Source: an uncultured Odoribacter sp. (GTDB lineage: Bacteria; Bacteroidota; Bacteroidia; Bacteroidales; Marinifilaceae). From it: DNA of 16,724 bases. Below are positions 6,972-13,947 of the stretch, piece after piece. The position numbers and the translations under genes are program-made. Positions within the stretch are counted from its first letter, which is position 1. Each line of letters begins with the position of its first letter. The DNA is taken from the NCBI GenBank assembly GCA_905204385.1, contig CAJKZL010000013.1, positions 1-16,724 on the forward strand, written 5' to 3'. A model generated the notes under the pieces. That model was not told where the DNA came from, searched no databases, and saw only the letters and a list, made by a program, of their open reading frames with translations.

Positions 6972-8159
6972 ATGAGTGAAAAATCAAGAGGAATTATCGG
7001 TATTTTAACCGGAGGAGGAGATGTTCCGGGGCTGAACCCGGCTATACGTGCCGTCACCATCCGTGCGTTAAGAGAAGGATATAAAGTTATCGGAATCCGG
7101 AGAGGTTGGAAAGGTCTGGTGGATGTGGTCAGAGATAAAAAAGCGGATAATTCCAGCAATTTCTTTGAACTCACGGAAGAAATAGTCAACAAGGCCGGAC
7201 GGACAGGAGGAACTTTCCTACACTCTTCCCGTACACGTGCCTCCCATGTTCCAAAATCAGCGGTTCCGGAACATCTGAAAGACAAATACACGGATGAAAT
7301 CAACGACTTGACCCCTGAGGTACTCCAAAATCTGGCTTTCATCGGCATCGACTATCTGATTCCCATCGGCGGGGACGATACCCTGAGTTATGCAGTGCGC
7401 CTGAGCCAGGAAGGTGTGAAAGTAGTCGCCATTCCCAAGACCATGGACAATGACGTACCCGGAACGGATTATTGCATCGGCTTCAGTACCTGCATCACCC
7501 GTACAATAGAGCTGACCCATGACTTGCGCACCTGCGCGGGCTCTCACGAACGCCTGCTGGTGCTGGAAGTTTTCGGACGCTATGCCGGCTTCTCGGCCAT
7601 GCTGCCGACGCTTGCCGGAGCCGCCAATCGCTGTGTGATACCCGAATACCAATTCGACATAGAGAGATTGGCTGAACTACTATGCCAGGACCGTTATACC
7701 AATCCGAGTAGATATTCCGTCGTACTGGTATCCGAAGGAGCAAGCTACAGCGGCGGACAAATGATGTTCCAAAGCGAGGAAACGGACATGTTCGGCCATA
7801 AAAAGCTGGGTGGAATCGGAGATTATGTTTCCAACGAACTCAAAAACCTATCTCCAAAATTCAATCATGGCGAAACCATCAATGTGATCAATCAGAAACT
7901 GGGATATATGGTCAGATGCGGTAATCCCGACGCGATGGACTCTATTGTACCGATGGCATACGGCAACCTCGCCCTCGACCTGATTTCCAAGGGAATGCAC
8001 GGACGTTTGGTGATATTGAGAAACGGAAGGTACGACAATGCCCCCATAGACATCGTAACCAGCAGTAAAAAATTAGTGGACATCAAAAAATTCTATAATA
8101 CGGATCGCCTGCGTCCGCAATATAATAGCTTCGAATTTATGCCACAGATGATTCTTTAA
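6972..8159 (+). CDS. 6-phosphofructokinase, probably pyrophosphate-dependent
   Basis: A 395-residue phosphofructokinase that phosphorylates fructose 6-phosphate at C1 in glycolysis. Visible motifs are TGGGDVPGLN (residues 13-22), IGGDDT (132-137), PKTMDNDVPGTD (155-166, with the catalytic Asp at 159) and LEVFGRYAG (198-206). Two positions decide the phosphoryl donor. E. coli ATP-PfkA has Gly104 and Gly124; here the equivalents are Asp136 and Lys156, the Asp/Lys pair of PPi-dependent enzymes, which blocks the ATP alpha-phosphate site. The reaction would then be reversible. Some enzymes with only the Lys still use ATP, so this is strong but not conclusive. The ATG at 6972 lies close to the conserved N-terminus. 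The gene stands alone; no intrinsic terminator with a T tract follows. Confidence 0.93.
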   Translation: MSEKSRGIIGILTGGGDVPGLNPAIRAVTIRALREGYKVIGIRRGWKGLVDVVRDKKADNSSNFFELTEEIVNKAGRTGGTFLHSSRTRASHVPKSAVPEHLKDKYTDEINDLTPEVLQNLAFIGIDYLIPIGGDDTLSYAVRLSQEGVKVVAIPKTMDNDVPGTDYCIGFSTCITRTIELTHDLRTCAGSHERLLVLEVFGRYAGFSAMLPTLAGAANRCVIPEYQFDIERLAELLCQDRYTNPSRYSVVLVSEGASYSGGQMMFQSEETDMFGHKKLGGIGDYVSNELKNLSPKFNHGETINVINQKLGYMVRCGNPDAMDSIVPMAYGNLALDLISKGMHGRLVILRNGRYDNAPIDIVTSSKKLVDIKKFYNTDRLRPQYNSFEFMPQMIL

Positions 8160-8333
8160 GTGTAAATGACCGAAGCGGACAGCGGGAAGGCTATACAGTA
8201 CCGGCAAAGAAGGCGAATACCCAATCCCGCAGTCCCGGATGCTCTGAAAGGCTATAGGCCAGGACCAGTGGTATTCATCCCCCTTGTCTTTACCTGTAGC
8301 CTTTCGCTATAACCCTCCCTCCGCCTGGCTTTC
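8160..8333. other. Structured, GC-richer intergenic spacer
   Basis: No gene is seen in this convergent spacer. Unlike the other spacers here it is not AT-rich. It holds a 13-bp hairpin (8246-8258 with 8293-8305, one G-U pair), a 6-bp GCGGGA/TCCCGC pairing (8182-8187 with 8225-8230), and a partial extra copy of the hairpin arm (GGAAGGCTATA near 8185-8195). There is no T tract, so termination by it is uncertain. Confidence 0.4.
8246..8305. repeat. 13-bp hairpin after phosphofructokinase
   Basis: GAAAGGCTATAGG pairs with CCTGTAGCCTTTC at every position if one U-G wobble is allowed, around a 34-nt loop. It may stop or protect transcripts from the converging genes, or be a remnant of a dispersed repeat. 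Confidence 0.5.
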
Positions 8334-8567
8334 TTACTTAGTTTTTCTAGGGGTTGCATTTCTGGAAATGGAATCCTGAGCCACACTATCTACGGCAACG
8401 ATTACTGTTTCCGTTTCAACAATAGTCCCGGACTCCATCGGTTGTTCAGCAGCTGCCCGTTCAGCAGCTCTTTCTTTTTTCTTTTGAGAATTTCCGCAGG
8501 AAGCCATAAACAATATTACAGCAAACAACGCGGTATACATCCATACGGAAGAGCATTTCTTTTTCAT
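8334..8567 (-). CDS. Small predicted lipoprotein
   Basis: 77 residues. It has a lysine-rich start, a hydrophobic stretch MYTALFAVILF and a lipobox MASC with Cys at about residue 24, followed by a short charged, Ala/Glu/Lys-rich segment and a Thr/Val/Ser-rich tail. No domain is recognised. It lies 55 nt after the outer-membrane protein on the same strand and may be the last gene of that cluster. The clear signal and lipobox make it a real gene despite its size. Confidence 0.7.
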   Translation of the reverse strand: MKKKCSSVWMYTALFAVILFMASCGNSQKKKERAAERAAAEQPMESGTIVETETVIVAVDSVAQDSISRNATPRKTK

Positions 8568-8622
8568 TTCCTGTTCTTATTAAAGGTTACAGAAAAATCA
8601 TACGTACATCCGTAAAAAAAGT

Positions 8623-9276
8623 TTATAAAAACTGGAACTTTATCCCCAGTGATAAATTAAAGATATCGGTAATTCTAAGGTATTTATTGCAGAAATAACT
8701 GATAATATACAGATCGTTGGTTCCGAATTCATAGAATAAGGTCAACCGCTCCGACAACCCTATCGGACGGACTTTAAAATTCAAACGCTGCCCGAAGGCC
8801 AGATTAAAGCGAAGATTGGTGGCCAGTCCATAATAGCCGTCGGGATATTTATCGGGTTCCCGGGACCAGAACTCCCTGCCGAAAATCTTATTCATATAGA
8901 GACTTACCGTGAAAGGCTCCGCCATCCATTTACTTTTCCGGATATTGATCTTCCAGGGGATATAGTTCTCTTTCAGGGTAATCGTCAAATGCCCGTGATC
9001 ACCGTCGAAGCGGGGCAGATAACCCAGAAACAAATCGGTTTCCCATTGTTTTTTCCGTCCGTAATCCCACCCTACACCTAAAGAAATCAGCCCCATAGAG
9101 CCGGCATATTGGATTTTTTCATAACGGGGGATCAAACTTTCCCAACCTTTTTTATACTTTTCGAGCTTTCGGGCATGTCGGTTTTCAAGTTTATCGTTTG
9201 CTTCTTGTCCGGCCAAAGCCTGGAAATAACTCCCCGTCGCCAGCAACATCGAGAGGATCATGACGGAAACCCTCAT
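8623..9276 (-). CDS. Predicted outer-membrane beta-barrel protein
   Basis: About 217 residues. The preferred ATG at 9276 gives a standard signal peptide (MRVSVMILSMLLATGS, probable cleavage after QALA). It also places the start 4 nt after the metallophosphoesterase stop; an ATG at 9306 would add ten residues and overlap that stop by 26 nt. After a charged segment come alternating hydrophobic strands with many aromatic residues (GLISLGVGWDYG, ETDLFLGYLPRF, LNFKVRPIGLSERLTLFYEF), ending in FNLSLGIKFQFL. This C-terminal pattern of alternating hydrophobics with an aromatic near the end is typical of outer-membrane barrels. The family is not recognised. It is probably co-transcribed with the metallophosphoesterase. 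Confidence 0.7.
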   Translation of the reverse strand: MRVSVMILSMLLATGSYFQALAGQEANDKLENRHARKLEKYKKGWESLIPRYEKIQYAGSMGLISLGVGWDYGRKKQWETDLFLGYLPRFDGDHGHLTITLKENYIPWKINIRKSKWMAEPFTVSLYMNKIFGREFWSREPDKYPDGYYGLATNLRFNLAFGQRLNFKVRPIGLSERLTLFYEFGTNDLYIISYFCNKYLRITDIFNLSLGIKFQFL

Positions 9277-9280
9277 TCTC

Positions 9281-10087
9281 TTAAAAATAAACCACTTGAT
9301 AGTCATAACCGTCTTTAGTTATTGTAAACAACAGGTAATTTCTGTTTTTCATGGCATCCGAACCATAATACATGATTCCATCGTTAAAAAATTCATTCTC
9401 CATTAAATGGTGTTCATGAGCATGTACACAAAACATCAGATTCCGGAATCGCTTCAGATATTCATGAAAAACGAGCTTCACATTATTATTAAACACGATG
9501 TCTCCCGGCTCGGCATGCATCATTGCAATAGTCCGATCGTACTCCACGCCGACCGTATCGGCAATTTCACGCTGAATAAATTCAAAATCCGGTACAGGAG
9601 TCGAATAATCGAACTCCAGGGCATTGGTATTCAAGCCCAGAAATTTTATTCCTCCATAAATAAAGGAAAAATTCAAATCCCCGTACATCGCCCGGTAAAT
9701 CTCACCTCCGGTTCCCAGGTGGTCGTGGTTGCCGATAATCGCCACATAGGGCACCTTCAGGTTATTCATAATGTCGTGTATCCAGCAAAACTCCTTTTTC
9801 ATGCCGAAATCGCTGATATCTCCTCCATGCACCACAAAATCGATATCGTCACGGCGATTCACCGCCTTGACGAAATCCTCCGTTTCATCGTACCACCGCT
9901 GAGTATCTCCCATAAATGCAAAACGGACCGTATCCGCATGCCGGTCATTTGCACATATCCTCCGAATATTCTTCTGATTGATATTATTGTACTTTTTATC
10001 CAAACGAGTGTCATAAGGATGATATTCGAAAGGATTACATCCCCCAAGAATAAGGGCTATGCCCGCTGCCAACCATAATTTTTTCAT
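9281..10087 (-). CDS. Lipoprotein calcineurin-like metallophosphoesterase
   Basis: 268 residues with a lipobox LGGC (Cys17), so it is probably anchored in the envelope. The metallophosphoesterase motifs are in order: MGDTQ (59-63), HGGDISD (87-93), GNHDH (119-123), MHAEP (190-194) and VHAHEHH (221-227). The first motif is D-x-Q in place of the usual D-x-H, a known variant in some bacterial members. It should be a dinuclear-metal phosphohydrolase acting outside the cytoplasm; the substrate is unknown. It is followed 4 nt later by the outer-membrane barrel gene and is divergent from mpl. Confidence 0.87.
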   Translation of the reverse strand: MKKLWLAAGIALILGGCNPFEYHPYDTRLDKKYNNINQKNIRRICANDRHADTVRFAFMGDTQRWYDETEDFVKAVNRRDDIDFVVHGGDISDFGMKKEFCWIHDIMNNLKVPYVAIIGNHDHLGTGGEIYRAMYGDLNFSFIYGGIKFLGLNTNALEFDYSTPVPDFEFIQREIADTVGVEYDRTIAMMHAEPGDIVFNNNVKLVFHEYLKRFRNLMFCVHAHEHHLMENEFFNDGIMYYGSDAMKNRNYLLFTITKDGYDYQVVYF

Positions 10088-10146
10088 AAGTCGATTTATT
10101 TATTACCGAGACAGGCTTTTTACGCATTACATACGTATAATTTCCT

Positions 10147-10194
10147 AAAGCAGACATTATCTCCGGCACATCACCCGGAAACGACTGCTTTTTT
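10147..10194 (+). other. Terminator-like hairpin between divergent genes
   Basis: AAAGCAG (10147-10153) pairs with CTGCTTT (10185-10191), an inner TCCGG/CCGGA helix (10162-10166 with 10175-10179) closes an 8-nt loop, and six T residues follow (10189-10194). On the + strand this looks like an intrinsic terminator, yet no + strand gene precedes it. It could end a short unannotated RNA, or lie in an upstream leader of mpl. Confidence 0.4.
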
Positions 10195-10278
10195 AATGAT
10201 TTCAAATGATTTTTTATAACACTGTCCGATTATTTTGTGCTAATATACAAATAACGTGCCAACCGAAAGAAAAAAAAT

Positions 10279-10286
10279 TATCTTTG
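10279..10286 (+). promoter_or_regulatory. Candidate -7 box of mpl
   Basis: TATCTTTG matches TAnnTTTG exactly and sits 28-35 nt before the chosen ATG at 10314, giving a leader of about 20 nt. No TTTG is present at the expected -33 distance. Its position supports the internal ATG over the upstream ATG at 10206. Confidence 0.55.
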
Positions 10287-10313
10287 TTCATCTCAACAAA
10301 CTACAAATTACGC

Positions 10314-11672
10314 ATGAATATACATTTTATCGCTATCGGTGGAAGTGCGATGCATAATCTGGCACTCGAACTTCACAAAAAAGGAGAGCAGATCTCCGGT
10401 TCGGACGATGAAATCTTCGAACCTTCCCGCTCCCGACTGGAACAAGCCGGAATATTACCCGATGCCTGGGGTTGGTTTCCCGAAAAAATCACCTCCCGAC
10501 TGGACGCGGTCATTCTGGGCATGCATGCCCGCAAAGATAACCCCGAATTATTGAAAGCCAAGGAACTAGGCATTCCCATATTCAGCTATCCGGAATATCT
10601 TTACGAGCAGACTAAAAACAAAAAAAGAGTGATTGTAGGCGGAAGCCACGGCAAGACCACCACAACCTCCATGATTATGCACGTATTGAAAAGCTGCGGT
10701 CTGGAATTCGACTATATGGCAGGAGCTTTGCTGGAAGGATTCGATACCATGGTTCATCTGAGCGACAAAAGCAAGATCGCCGTATTCGAAGGCGACGAAT
10801 ATCTTTCTTCTCCCATCGACAGCCGTCCTAAATTTCATCATTATCATCCCGACATAGCCATTCTGACGGGCATCGCCTGGGATCACATGAACGTTTTTCC
10901 TACCTTCGAAAACTACGTGGAACAATTCGCCCTTTTTATTGAAAAAATCACTCCCGGCGGTTTGCTGATCTATTTCGAAGAGGATGAGAATATAAGGAAA
11001 GTCGTTAAAAGAGTCCATCCTTCAGTCGTACTTCTCCCTTATCACACTTATCCTCATCGAGTCCGCAACGGGATTACCTATCTCGGTCAAGAAGGAAACA
11101 CTCCGATACAGATTTTCGGCGAACACAATCTTCAGAACATCTCCGCCGCCTACCTTGCGTGCAGAGAACTGGGCATAAGCGATCAGGAATTTTTAAAAAG
11201 CATCGCCACCTACCGCGGTGCAGCCAAACGCCTGCAGAAAATCGCTGAAGACAAACAAACGACGGTATTCCTGGATTTTGCACATTCACCTTCAAAACTA
11301 CAAGCCACTATTCAGGCTGTCAAAAAACAATATCCCCAACGGAAACTCCTCGCCTGCATGGAATTGCACACCTTCAGCAGCCTGAATGCCGATTTTCTGC
11401 CTCAATACAAAAACACCATGGCGCAAGCCGACGAAGCCATTGTTTTCTTTAATCCCGAAGTGGTCAGGCATAAACATCTGCCGGAAATTACGAAAGAGGA
11501 TGTCGCTCAAGGTTTTGGAAGTCAAAACCTCCGGGTATTTACCGATAATCAGGAACTCCTGGAAGAGTTGAACCGATACGACTATAAAAATACGGTATTA
11601 TTGATCATGACTTCCGGAAACTTTTCCGGAATCGATCTGCAGGATCTTGCCCAAAAAATGATCAGGAAATAA
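10314..11672 (+). CDS. mpl: UDP-MurNAc:L-Ala-gamma-D-Glu-meso-DAP ligase (Mpl)
   Basis: A 452-residue Mur ligase that joins recycled tripeptide L-Ala-gamma-D-Glu-meso-DAP to UDP-MurNAc in the cytosol, feeding peptidoglycan fragments back into synthesis. The N-terminal domain begins MNIHFIAIGGSAMHNLA, the UDP-binding loop. GSHGKTTTT (110-118) is the ATP P-loop, EGDEY (159-163) is a metal/ATP-binding motif, and TGIAWDHMNVFPT (185-197) is characteristic of Mpl. FLDFAHSP near the middle begins the C-terminal domain. The AIGGSAMHNLA start and a length close to E. coli Mpl (457) separate it from MurC. The frame is open back to 10206, but homology and the promoter box favour 10314. A hairpin follows the stop directly. 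Confidence 0.93.
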   Translation: MNIHFIAIGGSAMHNLALELHKKGEQISGSDDEIFEPSRSRLEQAGILPDAWGWFPEKITSRLDAVILGMHARKDNPELLKAKELGIPIFSYPEYLYEQTKNKKRVIVGGSHGKTTTTSMIMHVLKSCGLEFDYMAGALLEGFDTMVHLSDKSKIAVFEGDEYLSSPIDSRPKFHHYHPDIAILTGIAWDHMNVFPTFENYVEQFALFIEKITPGGLLIYFEEDENIRKVVKRVHPSVVLLPYHTYPHRVRNGITYLGQEGNTPIQIFGEHNLQNISAAYLACRELGISDQEFLKSIATYRGAAKRLQKIAEDKQTTVFLDFAHSPSKLQATIQAVKKQYPQRKLLACMELHTFSSLNADFLPQYKNTMAQADEAIVFFNPEVVRHKHLPEITKEDVAQGFGSQNLRVFTDNQELLEELNRYDYKNTVLLIMTSGNFSGIDLQDLAQKMIRK

Positions 11673-11675
11673 AAG

Positions 11676-11697
11676 AGCCAGGGAACATTCCCTGGCT
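11676..11697 (+). terminator. Hairpin after mpl
   Basis: AGCCAGGGA pairs perfectly with TCCCTGGCT around a 4-nt loop (ACAT), beginning 3 nt after the mpl stop codon. The T tract is poor (TTAACTC), so termination may be inefficient or Rho-assisted. Confidence 0.65.
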
Positions 11698-11740
11698 TAA
11701 CTCACCAAACTTCCTCCTCCGTTTGAAATATAACATAATC

Positions 11741-11764
11741 ACTATATTCTATAAAAAATATAGT
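11741..11764. repeat. 8-bp AT-rich inverted repeat
   Basis: ACTATATT (11741-11748) and AATATAGT (11757-11764) are perfect complements around an 8-nt loop. It lies in the 233-nt spacer between mpl and the XRE regulator. The low complexity makes it weak evidence for a site. Confidence 0.25.
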
Positions 11765-11864
11765 TCCTCTCTGTTTTTTTACCCGAACGCCATAATCTTC
11801 CAAGTTTATTATAACTTACTGACTAGTGTAGATGCAAATGTAAACAATCTTTTAATATATACAA

Positions 11865-11880
11865 TGTAAATTTCTTTACA
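11865..11880. promoter_or_regulatory. Possible operator upstream of the XRE regulator
   Basis: TGTAAA-TTTC-TTTACA is a perfect 6+4+6 palindrome ending 25 nt before the regulator ATG. A 9-nt direct repeat GTAAACAAT flanks it (11840-11848 and 11882-11890). Small XRE regulators often repress themselves from such sites, so an autoregulatory operator is plausible. AT-rich composition lowers its significance. Confidence 0.35.
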
Positions 11881-11905
11881 AGTAAACAATTTTAGATTGC
11901 GTCGT

Positions 11906-12313
11906 ATGGATATGTCAATTAATCAAAGACTTGGAAAGTTTCTATTTGAGAAAAATATTTCTCAGGAGGAGTTGAGAATCAAACTGGGACTGAAAACCAG
12001 ACAACAAGTGAGTAATTGGGTCAACTGTCATGAACCTATTCCCGACAAATATGTCATGGCAGTGATTCGTTTATTTCCGGATCTGAATGCAAATTGGTTG
12101 ATCCGTGAAATCGGTGATTCGCGGATCGACGAAAAAACTTTACGTCAGGTTAACCGAAATGAGTATGGATTCTGTGACGACTGTCTGGAAAAGAGTCAGG
12201 AAATCGCAATATTAAAATCAAATTTGGAGAAGAAAGAAAAAGAAATCAGAGACCTTTGCAGGGAACTGGGCAAACTGGAAGAACGGCTTATGCGTTATGA
12301 GAAGGAAAAATAA
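11906..12313 (+). CDS. XRE-family helix-turn-helix regulator with coiled-coil tail
   Basis: 135 residues from the ATG at 11906; an ATG at 11912 and a TTG at 11897 are alternatives. An N-terminal helix-turn-helix (about residues 4-65) reads SINQRLGKFLFEKNISQEELRI, then the recognition region QQVSNWVN, and closes with ANWLIREIGD, as in small CI-like repressors of Bacteroidales. A CDDC motif (about residues 90-93) precedes a heptad-rich coiled coil (EIAILKSNLEKKEKEI to the end), so it is probably a dimer. It could control neighbouring genes or itself; the target is not shown. No phage genes are nearby, so a prophage origin is not supported. It lies upstream of the trp attenuator on the same strand. 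Confidence 0.8.
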   Translation: MDMSINQRLGKFLFEKNISQEELRIKLGLKTRQQVSNWVNCHEPIPDKYVMAVIRLFPDLNANWLIREIGDSRIDEKTLRQVNRNEYGFCDDCLEKSQEIAILKSNLEKKEKEIRDLCRELGKLEERLMRYEKEK

Positions 12314-12379
12314 GCGAACTTCCGGGGACTGAAAATGTAAAAATATAGCATTCTCCCTTCATTATTAAAAAAACATTTT

Positions 12380-12387
12380 TATATTTG
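12380..12387 (+). promoter_or_regulatory. -7 box of the trp leader-trpB transcript
   Basis: TATATTTG (followed by C) matches TAnnTTTG. It places the transcription start near 12394, about 13 nt before the leader-peptide ATG. The -33 region around 12356-12360 is T-rich but is not TTTG. Confidence 0.6.
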
Positions 12388-12406
12388 CAGCAGAAAATTA
12401 GACAAA

Positions 12407-12478
12407 ATGATGACAAAACAGAATTGCATAGCTCAGAATTGGTGGTGGCACCGGTTTAAACTTCGTAATAAACGATGA
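12407..12478 (+). CDS. trpL: Trp leader peptide of the trpB attenuator
   Basis: A 23-codon ORF opening with two ATG codons and ending in TGA at 12476-12478. Codons 12-14 (12440-12448) are three consecutive TGG, encoding Trp-Trp-Trp, in a peptide otherwise rich in Lys, Arg, Asn and Gln. Tryptophan is normally the rarest residue, and this run sits between a promoter and a terminator in front of a tryptophan synthase gene, the classic arrangement of ribosome-mediated attenuation. Ribosomes slowed by scarce Trp-tRNA would stall here. The second ATG (12410) could equally be the start. There is no Shine-Dalgarno sequence, as is usual in this phylum. The symbol is given by function, not by homology to the enterobacterial trpL. 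Confidence 0.85.
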   Translation: MMTKQNCIAQNWWWHRFKLRNKR

Positions 12479-12527
12479 GGTATGTGATCCTTTTGATTCA
12501 TATAAAACGCCTGATGTTTATTACGAA
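12462..12527 (+). promoter_or_regulatory. Antiterminator pairing of the trp attenuator
   Basis: TTCGTAATAAAC (12462-12473) is perfectly complementary over 12 nt to GTTTATTACGAA (12516-12527). The second segment covers the loop and the inner ends of both stem arms of the terminator, so the two structures exclude each other. A ribosome stalled at 12440-12448 would leave the first segment free; one that reached the stop at 12476 would cover it. Confidence 0.8.
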
Positions 12528-12546
12528 CATCAGGCGTTTTTCTTTT
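12504..12546 (+). terminator. Attenuator terminator before trpB
   Basis: A perfect 15-bp stem, AAAACGCCTGATGTT (12504-12518) with AACATCAGGCGTTTT (12526-12540), a 7-nt loop, and a T tract TTTTTCTTTT continuing to 12546. It lies between the leader peptide and trpB, 32 nt before the trpB start, so it must be read through for expression. Confidence 0.92.
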
Positions 12547-12577
12547 ATGCCGAATTTTAAATTTAAATAAACGACAA

Positions 12578-13939
12578 ATGAAAAACGACAAAAAAATTAC
12601 CCTGACGGAAAAAGAGATGCCTACCAGTTGGTATAATAACGTAGCCGACATGAGCAACAAACCGTTGCCTCCCCTACATCCGGCCACGAAGCAACCCGCA
12701 CGGAAAGAAGATTTTTTCCCGATTTTTGCTGAAGAACTGGTACATCAGGAATTTTCACAAGAACGATATATCGAAATCCCTGAACAGGTTCAGGACTTAT
12801 ACAAAATATGGCGTCCTACTCCTCTGGTAAGAGCATATGGTCTGGAAAAAGCACTCGACACTCCGGCCAGAATATACTATAAAAACGAAAGAACGAGCAT
12901 GACAGGTTCTCACAAACCCACCACCGCCATCCCCCAAGCTTATTACAATTACAAACAGGGTATCAAACGCCTCACCACCGAGACAGGCGGCGGACAATGG
13001 GGATCGGCATTAAGCTTTGCCGCCCGGTATTTCGGCATCGACCTGAAAGTTTTCATGGTGAAAGTCAGCTACAATCAGAAACCCTACCGCAAATTGATGA
13101 TGAACACCTGGGGAGCGGACGTGATCCCTTCACCCAGCGAACTGACCGAATCGGGAAGAAAGATCCTGAGCGAACATCCTCACTCCTCCGGCAGTCTGGG
13201 CATTGCCGTATCCGAAGCCGTAGAAATGGCCGCCAAAGACCCCTTGACGAATTATACTATCGGAAGCGTCTTAAACCATGTATTGCTGCATCAGACCATT
13301 ATCGGCGAAGAGGCCATCCGGCAAATGGAAAAAGCCGACGCCGAACCCGATATTGTCATCGGCTGCTTCGGAGGAGGTTCGAATTTTGCCGGCATCGGAT
13401 TTCCATTCTTACGGAAAAAACTGACGGAAGGCCGGGACATTCGGGTCATCGCCGTGGAACCTCAGTCCTGTCCCAAGCTTACCCGGGGCGCCTTTCAGTA
13501 TGATTTCGGCGACACTGTAGGCCTCACTCCCCTCATACCGATGTATACCCTGGGGCATAATTTCGAGCCCGCCAATATACATGCCGGCGGTCTCCGCTAC
13601 CACGGTGCAGGAGCCATCGTCAGCCAATTACTGAAAGATAAGATCATCGAAGCGGTGGATATGCCGCAACTGGAAACTTTCGAAGCAGGAGTGCTTTTTG
13701 CAAGGACAGAGGGAATCATTCCCGCACCCGAGTCTACGCACGCCATAGCACAAGCGATCCGCGAGGCCCTGATCGCCAAAGAAGAAGGCAAAACGAAAAC
13801 CATATTGTTCAATCTATCCGGTCACGGCATGATCGATCTCTATGCTTACGAACAGTACTTTGCAGGCAAACTGGAAAACTATTCCATTCCGGATGAAGAA
13901 ATCACCGACTCGTTGAACGACCTCGAAAAATTAATCTGA
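12578..13939 (+). CDS. trpB: Tryptophan synthase beta subunit, TrpB2 type
   Basis: A 453-residue PLP enzyme that makes tryptophan from indole and serine. The length and the long N-terminus ([12 protein letters not shown], then IWRPTPL at 77-83) mark the TrpB2 group and not the canonical TrpB of about 400 residues. The PLP lysine is Lys113 in [19 protein letters not shown] (133-142) holds the catalytic Glu135. GGGSN (265-269) binds the PLP phosphate. [12 protein letters not shown] and the closing SGHG are further family marks. The residues after the lysine, Pro-Thr-Thr, differ from the usual Ile/Leu/Val-Asn. No trpA or other trp gene is adjacent, so it may salvage free indole or work with a distant TrpA. 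The upstream attenuator supports a true role in tryptophan supply. Confidence 0.9.
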   Translation: MKNDKKITLTEKEMPTSWYNNVADMSNKPLPPLHPATKQPARKEDFFPIFAEELVHQEFSQERYIEIPEQVQDLYKIWRPTPLVRAYGLEKALDTPARIYYKNERTSMTGSHKPTTAIPQAYYNYKQGIKRLTTETGGGQWGSALSFAARYFGIDLKVFMVKVSYNQKPYRKLMMNTWGADVIPSPSELTESGRKILSEHPHSSGSLGIAVSEAVEMAAKDPLTNYTIGSVLNHVLLHQTIIGEEAIRQMEKADAEPDIVIGCFGGGSNFAGIGFPFLRKKLTEGRDIRVIAVEPQSCPKLTRGAFQYDFGDTVGLTPLIPMYTLGHNFEPANIHAGGLRYHGAGAIVSQLLKDKIIEAVDMPQLETFEAGVLFARTEGIIPAPESTHAIAQAIREALIAKEEGKTKTILFNLSGHGMIDLYAYEQYFAGKLENYSIPDEEITDSLNDLEKLI

Positions 13940-13947
13940 TTGCATTT

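Noticed and set aside
8160..8333. GC-rich spacer considered as a tRNA or known structural RNA
   Set aside because: No cloverleaf, T-loop signature or recognised RNA core could be found.
9407..10078. 223-residue + strand ORF opposite the metallophosphoesterase
   Set aside because: It is a shadow of a gene with all metallophosphoesterase motifs in order.
10206..10313. Upstream extension of mpl by 36 residues
   Set aside because: The extension has no similarity to Mpl N-termini, and the -7 box at 10279 lies inside it, so the ATG at 10314 fits better.
12433..12687. 84-residue minus-strand ORF over the trp leader
   Set aside because: It spans the attenuator hairpin and the start of trpB in antisense; the leader and attenuator explain the sequence better.
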